A stretch of 41,143 nt of DNA from Chthonomonas sp. (GCA_016788585.1 JAEURP010000016.1:1-41143), one strand, 5' to 3'; positions 23,302 to 32,542 are shown, counted from the first letter of the stretch. A program made the numbers and translations. Notes: generated by a model not told the origin, from the letters alone.

Positions 23302-24398
23302 TTCGACCAACCGTCTTTGTTGCCGACTTCCCAAGGGCCGCCTCTGACCCTTGGATGCCCCACAACGACTCATCTGAGTGGCAGCCAAGCGGCAAAGGAG
23401 CATGGCAAGGCGACGCAATCGAGGTCTCGGGACCGGATCAGTCATCAGTCATACGGGTCCACCTGATTGGCGTCTTCAATGCTCTCAAGACCAAAGTACA
23501 GTTCTTGAGCTCGAGGGCGGTTTTGCCGCCGATTTCGCTTCAAAAAGGGCGGCACTACGGCGCTGGGTTTCATTCCAACTTGGGTGATGGGATCGAGAGC
23601 GAGGCGATAGGAACGTGCGACAGCGGGGAGGTGTTGAGGATCAGCATCGACCTGCCTCATGAAACGGTCTTAGAGTCAGTGCGAATCTCCGGTGTGACGA
23701 CTCTGTATGAGGTCGCATTTGAGGTTGCCAAGGCCTGTCCGTTCAGTTCGCGAGGCGCGGGTGTTTCGCTTGCCGAAGTCGGAGTCGCAGTGCGCGTCGG
23801 CGATCGGGTTCGGATTCTTCGCGCCATGGATCAGCTCTATGCATCGGCAAAGGGGCAGCCCGTCGACGAGGCTCGTGGGAGCGTTTTGCTCTTCTTGGCG
23901 GTTGTGGCGGCGGCTCAACTGGAGGCCGGTACACGCAAGCCGCTTCACCGATTCCAACTGGAAGCCGCTCGTGCACTGGATAAGGCTCGGACGGTCGACC
24001 AGGTCGTGACTCTGGCCAAGAGACTCGGTGAAGAAATCCTTGGTGACCTCTTGGAAGAGAAAGCGCCGACCGACATGCTGATCAACCGCGCATTGAATTT
24101 GGTCGAACGCAATTTTGGTCGGCACCTTGCTGATGAAGACGTCGCCCAACAACTCTCGCTCAGCACGTCGCATTTCCGCCACCTCTTCAAGCAGGCCACT
24201 GGGCAACCCTTTCACCAGTACCTCATTTCGCTACGGCTCGAAAAGGCGCGCGCAATGCTTACTGAGCAAGGCCTTCCCGTTGCCGAAGTGGCCCGAACCG
24301 TTGGTTTTCAGAGCCCGGCACACTTTAGCCGGGCATTTCAGAAGCGCTTCGGTGTTGCGCCCAACGCGATTCGCATTGGCGTGAGATCGAGTAGCTAG
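23298..24398 (+). CDS. AraC-family transcription regulator
   Basis: 366 residues. The C-terminal 100 residues form the double helix-turn-helix: INRALNLVERNFGRHLADEDVAQQLSLSTSHFRHLFKQATGQPFHQYL and the second part LPVAEVARTVGFQSPAHFSRAFQKRFGVAP. The N-terminal 240 residues do not look like the usual cupin; part may bind a small ligand. It is translationally coupled to the substrate-binding protein, so the solute caught outside may be linked to its control, although no direct signal route is visible. Its end overlaps the convergent PEP-CTERM gene by 4 bases. Confidence 0.9.
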   Translation: MIRPTVFVADFPRAASDPWMPHNDSSEWQPSGKGAWQGDAIEVSGPDQSSVIRVHLIGVFNALKTKVQFLSSRAVLPPISLQKGRHYGAGFHSNLGDGIESEAIGTCDSGEVLRISIDLPHETVLESVRISGVTTLYEVAFEVAKACPFSSRGAGVSLAEVGVAVRVGDRVRILRAMDQLYASAKGQPVDEARGSVLLFLAVVAAAQLEAGTRKPLHRFQLEAARALDKARTVDQVVTLAKRLGEEILGDLLEEKAPTDMLINRALNLVERNFGRHLADEDVAQQLSLSTSHFRHLFKQATGQPFHQYLISLRLEKARAMLTEQGLPVAEVARTVGFQSPAHFSRAFQKRFGVAPNAIRIGVRSSS

Positions 24399-25126
24399 CA
24401 GGCTCTTCTTCGTCGCAAAAGCGTAGCAATCCCGAGCGTGCAAACTATCAGGCTCGCTGGCTCGGGGACAGTGTTAATGGCGACGAGATTGGTCTGCTGG
24501 CTTAATGATGGCGGACCGGAAGTATGAGTCACGACTGCACCGCCAGATACCGTCAAGTTGTAACCGTTGCTCCATGTGAGATGCGTCTGGCCTGCTCGCA
24601 AAGGGTGCCCGCCCGGTCCCAGAACGACATTGAAGGGCTGACTCGGTTGATTGATGACACCGAAATTCATGGTGATGCCAAATGGAGTCGTGAACGCATT
24701 CCATTCGTTCACCTCTTGAATGGTGTTGAACACCCCACCGGCGACATAGACGTGCTTTCCGCCTAGCACAGCGCTCGTGAGGGTGTTCGACTGACCTAGT
24801 GGGTTGGGGCCGTGAAGAAAAACGGCATCTACCCCAGTCAGCATCGTTGGAGTTATAGGGGCGTTGGTCGTCAAGACGGTGATGCCTTCGGCTTGGAAAG
24901 CCGCTTGCGTCGCCGGACCAAAGAAGACGGGGGCGCCCGTTTTGAACAAGTACGTCTTGCCCGGCCCGCCAAATTGAGTGACGATGTTCCGAATCAACTG
25001 AGTGGTGCTCGGTCCATTCATGGAAAGCGCCTGAGGGCCAATGATCCACTCGTCCCCAGAAACGATAAGGGCAGCGCGAGAAACACTCACCCATGAGGTA
25101 GCCAACAAAAACAATGCAAATCGCAT
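24395..25126 (-). CDS. PEP-CTERM sorted exoprotein
   Basis: 243 residues. A signal peptide is at the N-terminus (MRFALFLLATSWVSVSRA). The C-terminal sorting signal is textbook: TVPEPASLIVCTLGIATLLRRRRAC, with the PEP motif, a hydrophobic span and an arginine cluster. The body alternates hydrophobic strands with loops (VLTTNAPITP, VDAVFLHGPN, KHVYVAGGV), reminiscent of a Rossmann-like or amidotransferase-like fold, but no catalytic residue is evident. Exosortase would process it; none is in the window. An AGGA ribosome site precedes the start. Confidence 0.88.
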   Translation of the reverse strand: MRFALFLLATSWVSVSRAALIVSGDEWIIGPQALSMNGPSTTQLIRNIVTQFGGPGKTYLFKTGAPVFFGPATQAAFQAEGITVLTTNAPITPTMLTGVDAVFLHGPNPLGQSNTLTSAVLGGKHVYVAGGVFNTIQEVNEWNAFTTPFGITMNFGVINQPSQPFNVVLGPGGHPLRAGQTHLTWSNGYNLTVSGGAVVTHTSGPPSLSQQTNLVAINTVPEPASLIVCTLGIATLLRRRRAC

Positions 25127-25174
25127 TCAATCATCCTAAAGGAATCCCGCCAGGATGTCAAGCACTTTCTGAGC

Positions 25175-25375
25175 TTATTTGAGGCTACGATAGAAGAGAC
25201 CCATGATAATGAGGTCTGAGATCCCGATGAAGAGAATGAGTGAACCGGTGAGCATCTGGCCCGAGAAGAGTTGTATCGCACCGAAGGCGACAATGCTCAG
25301 GCCCGCAAAGCTGATTACCGCGAGAAGAATCCGCCGCCCGGTTGGGTCGGGGTCGTTTACTTTCTGAGGCTCCAT
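25175..25375 (-). CDS. Small two-span membrane protein
   Basis: 66 residues from ATG 25375 (the frame is open further but overlaps its upstream neighbour). After a polar start ([15 protein letters not shown]) there are two hydrophobic segments (ILLAVISFAGLSIVAFGAIQLF and LTGSLILFIGISDLIIMGLFY), ending RSLK. It overlaps the preceding small gene by 19 bases and shares its layout, LF-x-GQ-x-L centre and R-x-LK tail, so they may be paralogues. Both follow ispG in one operon. Function unknown. Confidence 0.7.
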   Translation of the reverse strand: MEPQKVNDPDPTGRRILLAVISFAGLSIVAFGAIQLFSGQMLTGSLILFIGISDLIIMGLFYRSLK

Positions 25376-25523
25376 AAGGCAAAGAACTCGATTGCGGCAA
25401 AAACAAGACATAGGGCTGCAAGGACAGACTGACCAGATTGCAGCATGAAAAGTCCCGCCGAGAGGGTGGCGACGCCGAAGCCCATCAGCCAGATTCTGAG
25501 CTTGGCCTTGAAGGCTTCGTCTT

Positions 25524-25527
<4 letters not shown>
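25357..25527 (-). CDS. Small two-span membrane protein coupled to ispG
   Basis: 56 residues. ATG 25527 overlaps the ispG stop as ATGA. After [11 protein letters not shown] there are two hydrophobic spans ([19 protein letters not shown] and [18 protein letters not shown]) and an SLRK tail. No family is recognised. The tight coupling suggests co-translation with ispG, though a role in isoprenoid synthesis is not shown. Confidence 0.7.
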
Positions 25528-26732
<1,205 letters not shown>

Positions 26733-26769
26733 GCGTACGGCTCGGGTTTTGCGTCGGGTGATGGGTGTA

Positions 26770-26775
26770 ATTATG
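26770..26775 (-). promoter_or_regulatory. -10 box of ispG
   Basis: CATAAT on the minus strand ends 7 bases before an in-frame ATC (26762). This is the leaderless spacing seen elsewhere in the window. Confidence 0.45.
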
Positions 26776-26814
26776 GCGGATCGGTGTAAGCTACGAGGCC
26801 CGAATGGGGTCTAA

Positions 26815-27135
26815 ATGCAGGTTCTGAATTCGATAATCTCATTCCTGATTTGCCTGCTCGTCTTTGGGGGCTTAGTATGGTTGTTACCTCCTATCGGCCT
26901 GTACCACGGGTTTGGAAGCCAGTTTCCTGTTGAGCCATGGCGAACCTACTCGACCTGGCCCCGAGAAAGTTTCAAGAAGTTCGTTAGCTGCTTTAAGCTA
27001 CCGATGTATGGCATGAGCCTTGGAATTGCGTGCCATGCCGCGAAGGTGCCAGGCCCTGACGAGTGGCCGTTTTGGGTTGTCCTATTCATGTCAGTTGGTG
27101 CCGTTTGGGGAATCGTACGCTATTCCAAACTCTAG
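26815..27135 (+). CDS. Small membrane protein of unknown function
   Basis: 106 residues. It has an N-terminal hydrophobic segment (IISFLICLLVFGGLVWLLPP), a polar middle with aromatic residues (EPWRTYSTWPRESFKKFV), a weak central segment and a C-terminal hydrophobic segment (WPFWVVLFMSVGAVWGIV). TAAGCT at 26787-26792 is a possible -10 box. It is divergent from ispG and isolated. No family recognised; codon use looks coding. Confidence 0.6.
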   Translation: MQVLNSIISFLICLLVFGGLVWLLPPIGLYHGFGSQFPVEPWRTYSTWPRESFKKFVSCFKLPMYGMSLGIACHAAKVPGPDEWPFWVVLFMSVGAVWGIVRYSKL

Positions 27136-27229
27136 CGTGCCGGTGTATTTGCTCCAACTGATGAAGCAGAAAAAGAGCCATCGGATTGACGATTGACCTT
27201 AGATCTAAGATGCAACTCCAAGCCCCCGG

Positions 27230-27235
27230 TAAACT
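27230..27235 (+). promoter_or_regulatory. -10 box of the secreted-protein gene
   Basis: TAAACT ends 7 bases before ATG 27243, in the same arrangement as ccmA. Confidence 0.5.
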
Positions 27236-27242
27236 CGCCATC

Positions 27243-28169
27243 ATGCGAGCCCATCTTCTCCTCTCCGCGTTTCTCCTCGCCGGAATCGTTTCCGCTCAAA
27301 TCCCTGGTTTAGGTGGAAACCAGCCAAAGATCCCCGGAGTGGGCGACCTCTTCAAGAAGGGGCCGAGCATTACGACGAGCCTTGAGGATGCGAAGTGGGA
27401 GGCGAAGGATCGGGACACGTTCAACCCTGAAATCAAGGACCTATTTAGCCTCGACCTCACGCCGGAAGGCAGCTTTGTTCTGAGGGCTGGCGGATGGGCG
27501 GGGGTGGTGCAGAGTTATTGCCTTAAGGCAGGCACGCATGGGCCGGGCGGCGGCGATGGCTATCTTTTTGCGCCGGTGAAGGGGCCTTTCGAAGGCGCGG
27601 TGTCGGCGGTCGGGCGTAATTCGGTCGCGCATCCCGAGATTCCGCAGCGCACTATTCAGCTTTTGCTGTGGGCCATGATCGCGCGCACCAAGTTTATGGA
27701 CCTGCCGCGCGAGCTCCAGGCTGCCGCGGCCAAGCTTCTCACCACCAAGCAGATCAGCGATATCAATGGCGGTGCGCTGGCGTTGCTTACTGATGAGCGG
27801 CTCGGTGGGGCCATTGTGAAGGAGCCACCGCTCGTTCGCCAGGCGCTAGAGGCCGAAAATCGCTTACGCGGCATGCTCACGAATCCCGCCTCGACCTTCG
27901 AGCAGATGGAAGCCGTGGCGGTCCTCACCGGTGCGGTCGAGCGTGGCAAAGGCTCCCGAGATGTGCCGTTCAGCCGGTGGTCGCTACACCCGGATGGCTA
28001 CTACGTGCGTTATCAGCCGTCCGGCTATTCGACGACGCGGTTAGAGGTGTACGTGCCCGAAAATTCAAAAGCCATCGGCAAGAAGTTCGACCCGGCCTCG
28101 CAGATCGCAGTGCCGGGGAACACGGCGCGTCAGCGGTTGCTTCAGACGGCTCGCAAACAAAAGGCATGA
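27243..28169 (+). CDS. Secreted protein of unknown function
   Basis: 308 residues from ATG 27243, chosen because it gives a clean signal peptide (MRAHLLLSAFLLAGIVSA) and directly follows a TAAACT box; the frame is open upstream to 27186. After cleavage comes a Gly/Pro-rich start (QIPGLGGNQPKIPGVGDLFKKG). The middle is helical (RELQAAAAKLLTTKQISDI), and the end has a Tyr-rich stretch (PDGYYVRYQPSGYSTTRLEVYV). No known domain. Its stop overlaps the methyltransferase start (ATGA). Confidence 0.75.
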   Translation: MRAHLLLSAFLLAGIVSAQIPGLGGNQPKIPGVGDLFKKGPSITTSLEDAKWEAKDRDTFNPEIKDLFSLDLTPEGSFVLRAGGWAGVVQSYCLKAGTHGPGGGDGYLFAPVKGPFEGAVSAVGRNSVAHPEIPQRTIQLLLWAMIARTKFMDLPRELQAAAAKLLTTKQISDINGGALALLTDERLGGAIVKEPPLVRQALEAENRLRGMLTNPASTFEQMEAVAVLTGAVERGKGSRDVPFSRWSLHPDGYYVRYQPSGYSTTRLEVYVPENSKAIGKKFDPASQIAVPGNTARQRLLQTARKQKA

Positions 28170-28972
28170 GCCGAACGCCGGAGCAGCTGGCCCAACTTCT
28201 GGCGAGCTACGCCGTGAGCCCAGACGAGCAGGTTCGGCAGGTTGCGCATCGTTGCGCGCTGGTTGATCTTTGGAAGATTCGCGACGGGAGCGATGTGCTG
28301 GAGGTGGGCTGCGGGCAGGGCGATATGACGGTCGTGCTGGGCAATCGCGTGGGTGACGAGGGGCGCGTCGTGGCGCTCGATTCCGCACCACCCGACTACG
28401 GCGCGCCGATCAGTCTGGGGGATTCGGTGAAGGCTCTACGAGATGGGCCGCTGGGGGATCGGCTCGATATCCGGCTGGGCTTCAGTGATTGGGAGACAGT
28501 GCCAAACGACTTCGATTGCGCGGTTCTGGCGCACTGCGCTTGGTACTTTCCGAAGATTTCGGAGCTTTACCAGACGTTGGAGGAGTTGCGCAGTCGGGCG
28601 ATTAAGTTGCATTTCGCCGAGTGGCGGCTTCAGCCCAAAACCAAGGCTCAGACTGCGCACTTCCTCGCGGCGATCATGCAAACGCTTGCGTCGGCCAACC
28701 AGCCCAACACCACGCGCAATATCCGCAATGCCTACTCGGAGAAGGAGCTGATTGCAGTGATCGAGGCGGCGGGTTGGAAAATCGAGCAGGTGGACGTGAT
28801 CGCCCAGCCCCAACTGGACGACGGCGTGTGGGAAGTCGCGGCGGCCCTGGAGGTTCTCAAGGAGACCTTCCCGGATGATGTTCGGGCTGAACTGGAAAAC
28901 ATCGCGGGGCAACTGGCGGCGCAAGAGAAGCCTTATGAGGCGTTGCCTTGCCTGGTGATTACGGCGGTGTAG
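28166..28972 (+). CDS. Class I SAM-dependent methyltransferase
   Basis: 268 residues. The Rossmann motif I is VLEVGCGQGDMTVVLG (near residue 45), followed by the acidic strand end GRVVALDSAPPD. Motif II-like DFDCAVLAHCAWYFP lies further on, and a C-terminal HFAEWRL strand. The substrate is unknown. The ATG at 28166 overlaps the stop of the secreted-protein gene. The frame is open from 27977 but that part lies over the neighbour. Confidence 0.87.
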   Translation: MSRTPEQLAQLLASYAVSPDEQVRQVAHRCALVDLWKIRDGSDVLEVGCGQGDMTVVLGNRVGDEGRVVALDSAPPDYGAPISLGDSVKALRDGPLGDRLDIRLGFSDWETVPNDFDCAVLAHCAWYFPKISELYQTLEELRSRAIKLHFAEWRLQPKTKAQTAHFLAAIMQTLASANQPNTTRNIRNAYSEKELIAVIEAAGWKIEQVDVIAQPQLDDGVWEVAAALEVLKETFPDDVRAELENIAGQLAAQEKPYEALPCLVITAV

Positions 28973-29033
28973 CAACAAACGCTGACCCCTCTCCTGTTCG
29001 AGCTTCCTTTGCTATCGCGCAGGACTCCTCGAA

Positions 29034-29060
29034 CTTCCTCTCCCGCAAGGGGAGAGGAAG
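29034..29060. terminator. Hairpin between convergent methyltransferase genes
   Basis: CTTCCTCTCCC (29034-29044) pairs perfectly with GGGAGAGGAAG (29050-29060) around a GCAAG loop. It has no T tract. It is part of a CTCCCGCAAGGGGAG repeat; a transcription-ending role is possible but unproven. Confidence 0.5.
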
Positions 29061-29083
29061 CTGCTTGCGCAAGGGAGGGGAGG

Positions 29084-29785
29084 CTACTTTCGGCTCGCTA
29101 GGGTTGCGTACTGCAAGTACCTGAAGTCGTGAAATTTGCCGCCGAAGAGGGCGTTGACGAGGGCGTATTTGCGGGAGACGCGGGGGTTGATGCCTTCGAT
29201 GAGGTCGACTTTGAACCCATTTTCTTCGTGCAGGCGGATGATGCTTTTGCGCGTGAAGAAGCGAAGGTGGGTGGCGTCGAGGGTGCCGGCGGGGACGTAT
29301 TGCCAGTCTTGCAGGCGCAGGATGTCGTGGTACATGACCGGCCAATAGAGGATGTTGGGGATCGAGGAGAGGACTTTGCCGTTCTCGCTGAGGAGGTCGT
29401 GGCATGCGCGAAGGGCCGCGCCGGGGTCCACAAGGTGCTCGAGTACGTCGTTGAAGCTGATGAGGTCGAACTTCTGGCCCTGCAGCTCAGGGATGCCGGG
29501 CTGAAAGACGCCTTCGATGGCTTTATCGAGGACTTGGGCGGCGGCGGTGACGGACTCGTGGTCGGGCTCGACGCCCCAGACCTCGGCGACGCCCTTTGAC
29601 TTGAGATGCGCGCCGAATGCGCCGCGTCCACAGCCGACATCGAGGGCTTTTTTGATGTTTTGGGGGATGTAAGGGTCGAGCTCTGGGCGCGGGTTGCTGT
29701 AGTAGGTCTCGTCCTTGGCGGCGTATTGCTGGCTCAGGGTGTCGTATTCGGCCACGGGATAGTTTAGCTGGACATTGCTGGACAT
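29084..29785 (-). CDS. Class I SAM-dependent methyltransferase
   Basis: 233 residues, UbiG/COQ3-like type. Motif I ALDVGCGRGAFGAHL (near residue 47) is followed by WGVEPD, with the acidic ribose-binding residue, then FDLISFNDVLEHLVDP and a C-terminal GKVLSSIPNI strand. The RFFTRKSIIRLHEENGF segment is usual in polysaccharide- or lipid-linked methyltransferases. The start codon and the first residues (MSSNVQ) are encoded by GGACATTGCT repeat units that continue upstream, so the N-terminus is repeat-derived. Confidence 0.85.
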   Translation of the reverse strand: MSSNVQLNYPVAEYDTLSQQYAAKDETYYSNPRPELDPYIPQNIKKALDVGCGRGAFGAHLKSKGVAEVWGVEPDHESVTAAAQVLDKAIEGVFQPGIPELQGQKFDLISFNDVLEHLVDPGAALRACHDLLSENGKVLSSIPNILYWPVMYHDILRLQDWQYVPAGTLDATHLRFFTRKSIIRLHEENGFKVDLIEGINPRVSRKYALVNALFGGKFHDFRYLQYATLASRK

Positions 29786-29811
29786 TGAGGGACGGTTGAG
29801 GGACGGTTGCT
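29764..29811. repeat. GGACATTGCT/GGGACGGTTGA repeat
   Basis: Units GCTGGACATT, GCTGGACATT, GAGGGACGGTT, GAGGGACGG run in series over the start codon of the methyltransferase gene. The same unit type occurs at 20268-20312 and inverted at 20490-20536. Confidence 0.7.
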
Positions 29812-29824
29812 TCGTTCTTGATGA

Positions 29825-29935
29825 GTTTGGAGTTCAGAGTTCTGAGTTTAGAGTTGCGCTAACCGCTCTCTCGTTCCTAGGAGAGGTGGGCATCCCCCTG
29901 TCACTCCGTGACATCCCCCCTGCAAGCAGGGGGAA
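29825..29935. repeat. AGAGTTCA units and C-run/G-run hairpin
   Basis: Octamer-like units (GAGTTTGGAGTTCAGAGTTC) at 29830-29858 are followed by CCCCCTG/CAGGGGG inverted pieces (29893-29932). The last piece abuts the TATAAT box of the next gene. Confidence 0.6.
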
Positions 29936-29937
29936 TC

Positions 29938-29943
29938 TATAAT
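29938..29943 (+). promoter_or_regulatory. -10 box of the GT-C-like gene
   Basis: A perfect TATAAT ends 5 bases before ATG 29949. The transcript must be leaderless or nearly so. Confidence 0.6.
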
Positions 29944-29948
29944 GAGCC

Positions 29949-31202
29949 ATGCCGCGATGGGCGCCGATTGTCATTATCATTGGGCTGTTTGTGGGCTTCG
30001 CGGCTTGGTATGCCGATGTGACACCGTACCGGACGGCGGGGCGGCTGGTGAACCAGAGGGGGAATGTGCCCGATGTGGGCGCGCCGGATGAGCGGCAACA
30101 TGCAAACTACATCTCGCACTTGGTGAAGGAGCGGAGTTTTCCGGTGCTGAAGCCGGGCTCACCGGACCTGATCGAGACGTATCAGTCACATCAGCCGCCG
30201 CTTTACTATCTCATTGCCGGGGCGATGGGGGAGCCGACGAAGGCAACGCGGTACCTCAACATCATTTTTGGGGTTTGCACGATCTTCGCTTTGTATAGGT
30301 TGGGGCAGTTAGCTGGTAAGAGCGATTCGGCGGGATGGGCCTGCGCCTCGTTTGGATTGTTGCCGGGATTTGTAATGTTGAACGCGGCGATTACCAATGA
30401 CGCGCTGCTTTTCGCGCTGTGCACGACGACGCTGGCGACGGCGATCGATGGAAGTTTGAACGGTTGGACTTGGAAGAACATGCTGCTGGTTGGGGTGCTG
30501 GCGGGGCTGGCGCTTTTGACCAAGAGTTCAGCTTTGGCGCTGCTTCCTGCACTAGGAATAGTTTGGCTGCTTGAACTTAGACAGAAGTCAGCCGAACCTT
30601 TGCACCTGGGGCTGGGGATCATCGCTTTGCCTTTGGCGATTGCCGCGCCGTGGTTCATGCGGAATGCTTCGTTGTACGGTGATCCATTGGGGCTGACCGT
30701 GTTCAAACAGGCGTTCACTGGCACGGCTCAGGCGAGCATGTTCATTCAAGAGCTCGGGCCGATTGCGTATTGGACTGATTGGGTGCTTTGGTGGACCCTT
30801 CGCAGCTTCGTGGGTGCGTTCGGCTACATGGATATCTTCTTGCCGACGACCTTGTATTTCGTGGCGATTGGGCTGTTGCTATTAGCGCTGATGGGGCGGC
30901 TGCTGTCGAGTGGGGTCGAAGGGCAGGAAAGGGATCCGCGACCTGGGCTCGTATTGGGCTGCTTCTTTGTCGTAGTTTGCCTGCTGTTCCTGCAGTTCAA
31001 CATGACGTATTTTCAAGGTCAGGCGCGATACTTGTATCCGGCGATCGGGCCAATTGCGGTGGCTCTGGGTGTAGGTTTGACGCGTTGGTTTGCAAAGAAA
31101 CCAAGTGTTGCTTGGATGCTTAGCGCGGGACTGTTAGGTGTGCTGAACTGGTATGTGCTTTCGAGCGTGTTGCCGGGTGAGTTTGCACGGCGAATCATTT
31201 GA
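29949..31202 (+). CDS. GT-C type membrane glycosyltransferase-like protein
   Basis: 417 residues with about ten membrane segments. The first extracytoplasmic loop carries DERQHANYISHLVKERSFPVL, with the acidic DE pair expected for the metal site of GT-C enzymes, then YQSHQPPLYYLIAG, as in DUF2142 and GT39 relatives. A TKSSALALLPAL segment is also typical. These enzymes move a sugar from a lipid carrier to protein or glycan outside the membrane. Donor and acceptor are unknown. ATG 29949 directly follows TATAAT. The stop TGA lies inside a TTGAAAG/CTGAAAA repeat. Confidence 0.8.
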   Translation: MPRWAPIVIIIGLFVGFAAWYADVTPYRTAGRLVNQRGNVPDVGAPDERQHANYISHLVKERSFPVLKPGSPDLIETYQSHQPPLYYLIAGAMGEPTKATRYLNIIFGVCTIFALYRLGQLAGKSDSAGWACASFGLLPGFVMLNAAITNDALLFALCTTTLATAIDGSLNGWTWKNMLLVGVLAGLALLTKSSALALLPALGIVWLLELRQKSAEPLHLGLGIIALPLAIAAPWFMRNASLYGDPLGLTVFKQAFTGTAQASMFIQELGPIAYWTDWVLWWTLRSFVGAFGYMDIFLPTTLYFVAIGLLLLALMGRLLSSGVEGQERDPRPGLVLGCFFVVVCLLFLQFNMTYFQGQARYLYPAIGPIAVALGVGLTRWFAKKPSVAWMLSAGLLGVLNWYVLSSVLPGEFARRII

Positions 31203-31226
31203 AAGTTGAAAGCTGAAAACTGAACT
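31197..31226. repeat. TTGAAAG/CTGAAAA repeat
   Basis: TTGAAAG, TTGAAAG, CTGAAAA, CTGAA follow one another; the first TGA is the stop codon of the GT-C-like gene. Confidence 0.55.
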
Positions 31227-31244
31227 CTCTCACGCTCGTATTGA

Positions 31245-31250
31245 TATAAT
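31245..31250 (+). promoter_or_regulatory. -10 box of the LolA-thioredoxin gene
   Basis: A perfect TATAAT. It overlaps the ATG at 31249, so that ATG cannot be translated from this promoter; ATG 31285 is the start. Confidence 0.6.
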
Positions 31251-31284
31251 GGAGAGGCGGGGATTCTCTCCAGGCAATAATCTA

Positions 31285-32274
31285 ATGAAGCGAACTAGTT
31301 TTTATCTCGTGGGGGCGATGGTGGCATGTGCAGCGGCTGCCTTTGCTCTCCAAAACGGCTCATCGATGATTTCGGGGCACGCTAAAGCGGTCTCGAATGC
31401 AGAGGGGCTCTCTACTCGAATCATCTCCGTTTCGGTTGGTGGTGGTCGTGCTCAGACTTCGGTTGATTTGGGCAAGCCCAACCTCTTCCGAATCGATGGA
31501 CCAACCTCGCTGAAGGTCTCAGATGGCACCAACATTTTCACCTACTACAAGGGTCAAAACGTGTACACGAAGGAAGCTATGAAGGCTGACTCGCTTGGCA
31601 GGGCGTTAGAAGGCGATGGCTTTATGGCGCTTCGTCCGTTCTTCGTTGCCAATTCGCTTTCTGGCTTGACTTCGATCAAGACGGGAACGGAAGTCAACCG
31701 CAAGGGCGTCATCTTGACCCCTGTGAGCGGCAATATCGGCGGCAAGAAGTTGACGCTTTATGTTGGCGAAGATGGCGTTGCACGACAAGCCGAAGTCTCG
31801 GCAAGCGGCGACGGCAAAACCGAAAGCACGATCTTTGACTACACCGAACTGAAGCTCGGCAAGGTAGATGCTAGCAAGTTCGAATTCAAGGCTCCGGCTG
31901 GTTCGAAGGAAGTTGATCCAGGCGAGTTCACCGCATCCAAGTGGTACACGAGTCTCGATGAAGCTAAGGCTGATGCTCAGCGTAACAACAGGCCAATCCT
32001 CGTGGATATGTACACCGACTGGTGCCACTGGTGCAAGGTTCTCGATGCCGAAGTCTTCCCGACTGCTGAGTTCAAGAACAAGGCTAAGAGCTTTACTCTT
32101 TGCAAGATCAACCCAGAAAAGGATCCTAACAAGGATTACGGCTTTGGCGTGGATGGCTTCCCAACCACCTTGTTCCTGAACAAGAATGGTCAAGAAATCC
32201 ATCGCTTGGTCGGCTTTAAGCCGCTGGATGGCTATCTCGGCGAGATGGATACGGCTTTAGGCAAGAACAAGTAA
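31285..32274 (+). CDS. Secreted LolA-like/thioredoxin fusion protein
   Basis: 329 residues from ATG 31285. A signal peptide (MKRTSFYLVGAMVACAAAAFA) is followed by a beta-rich domain (about 28-205) of the LolA/outer-membrane lipoprotein-sorting type: PNLFRIDGPTSLKVSDGTNIFTYY, KKLTLYVGEDGVARQAEV and FDYTELKLGKVD. The C-terminal domain (about 222-329) is a thioredoxin fold with C247-H-W-C250 (YTDWCHWCKVLD) and the cis-proline strand GFPTTLFL. CHWC resembles the DsbD-gamma/thioredoxin-7 type. A role in periplasmic disulfide or lipoprotein handling is inference. Confidence 0.85.
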   Translation: MKRTSFYLVGAMVACAAAAFALQNGSSMISGHAKAVSNAEGLSTRIISVSVGGGRAQTSVDLGKPNLFRIDGPTSLKVSDGTNIFTYYKGQNVYTKEAMKADSLGRALEGDGFMALRPFFVANSLSGLTSIKTGTEVNRKGVILTPVSGNIGGKKLTLYVGEDGVARQAEVSASGDGKTESTIFDYTELKLGKVDASKFEFKAPAGSKEVDPGEFTASKWYTSLDEAKADAQRNNRPILVDMYTDWCHWCKVLDAEVFPTAEFKNKAKSFTLCKINPEKDPNKDYGFGVDGFPTTLFLNKNGQEIHRLVGFKPLDGYLGEMDTALGKNK

Positions 32275-32291
32275 TCAGTTAGTCGACATGG

Positions 32292-32323
32292 GCGGCTAAG
32301 CGTTGCGCTTAGCCGCTTTTTTT
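32292..32323 (+). terminator. Rho-independent terminator
   Basis: An 11-bp stem GCGGCTAAGCG/CGCTTAGCCGC (32292-32302, 32306-32316) followed by seven T. Confidence 0.93.
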
Positions 32324-32324
32324 G

Positions 32325-32445
32325 TCTATGGCTGATGGCTTATGGCTTTTTTCTTATGGGGGTGTGGTCAGTGAGTCAGTGAGTCAGTGAGTCGGTCAGT
32401 CAGTGATGGACTTGCCATCAGCCATAGACCATTAGCCATCAGTCT
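32325..32445. repeat. Heptamer fold-back element with GTCAGTGA array inside
   Basis: TCTATGGCTGATGGC (32325-32339) and its perfect complement (32414-32428) enclose three GTCAGTGA octamers (32367-32390) and further GTCG/GTCA tetramers to 32406. The right arm continues with CCATTAGCCATCAG. Confidence 0.8.
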
Positions 32446-32505
32446 ATGTCCTGAAACCCTAAACCAAGCCCTAACTTTCCCCTGTGGAAAACCCGAGAAT
32501 CAAGG

Positions 32506-32511
32506 TACAAT
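32506..32511 (+). promoter_or_regulatory. -10 box of pdhA
   Basis: TACAAT. Transcription would start near 32518, upstream of the GGAGA ribosome site at 32534-32538 and the TTG at 32543. Confidence 0.5.
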
Positions 32512-32542
32512 TTTGAACCCGCAAGCGATTTCTGGAGATATC

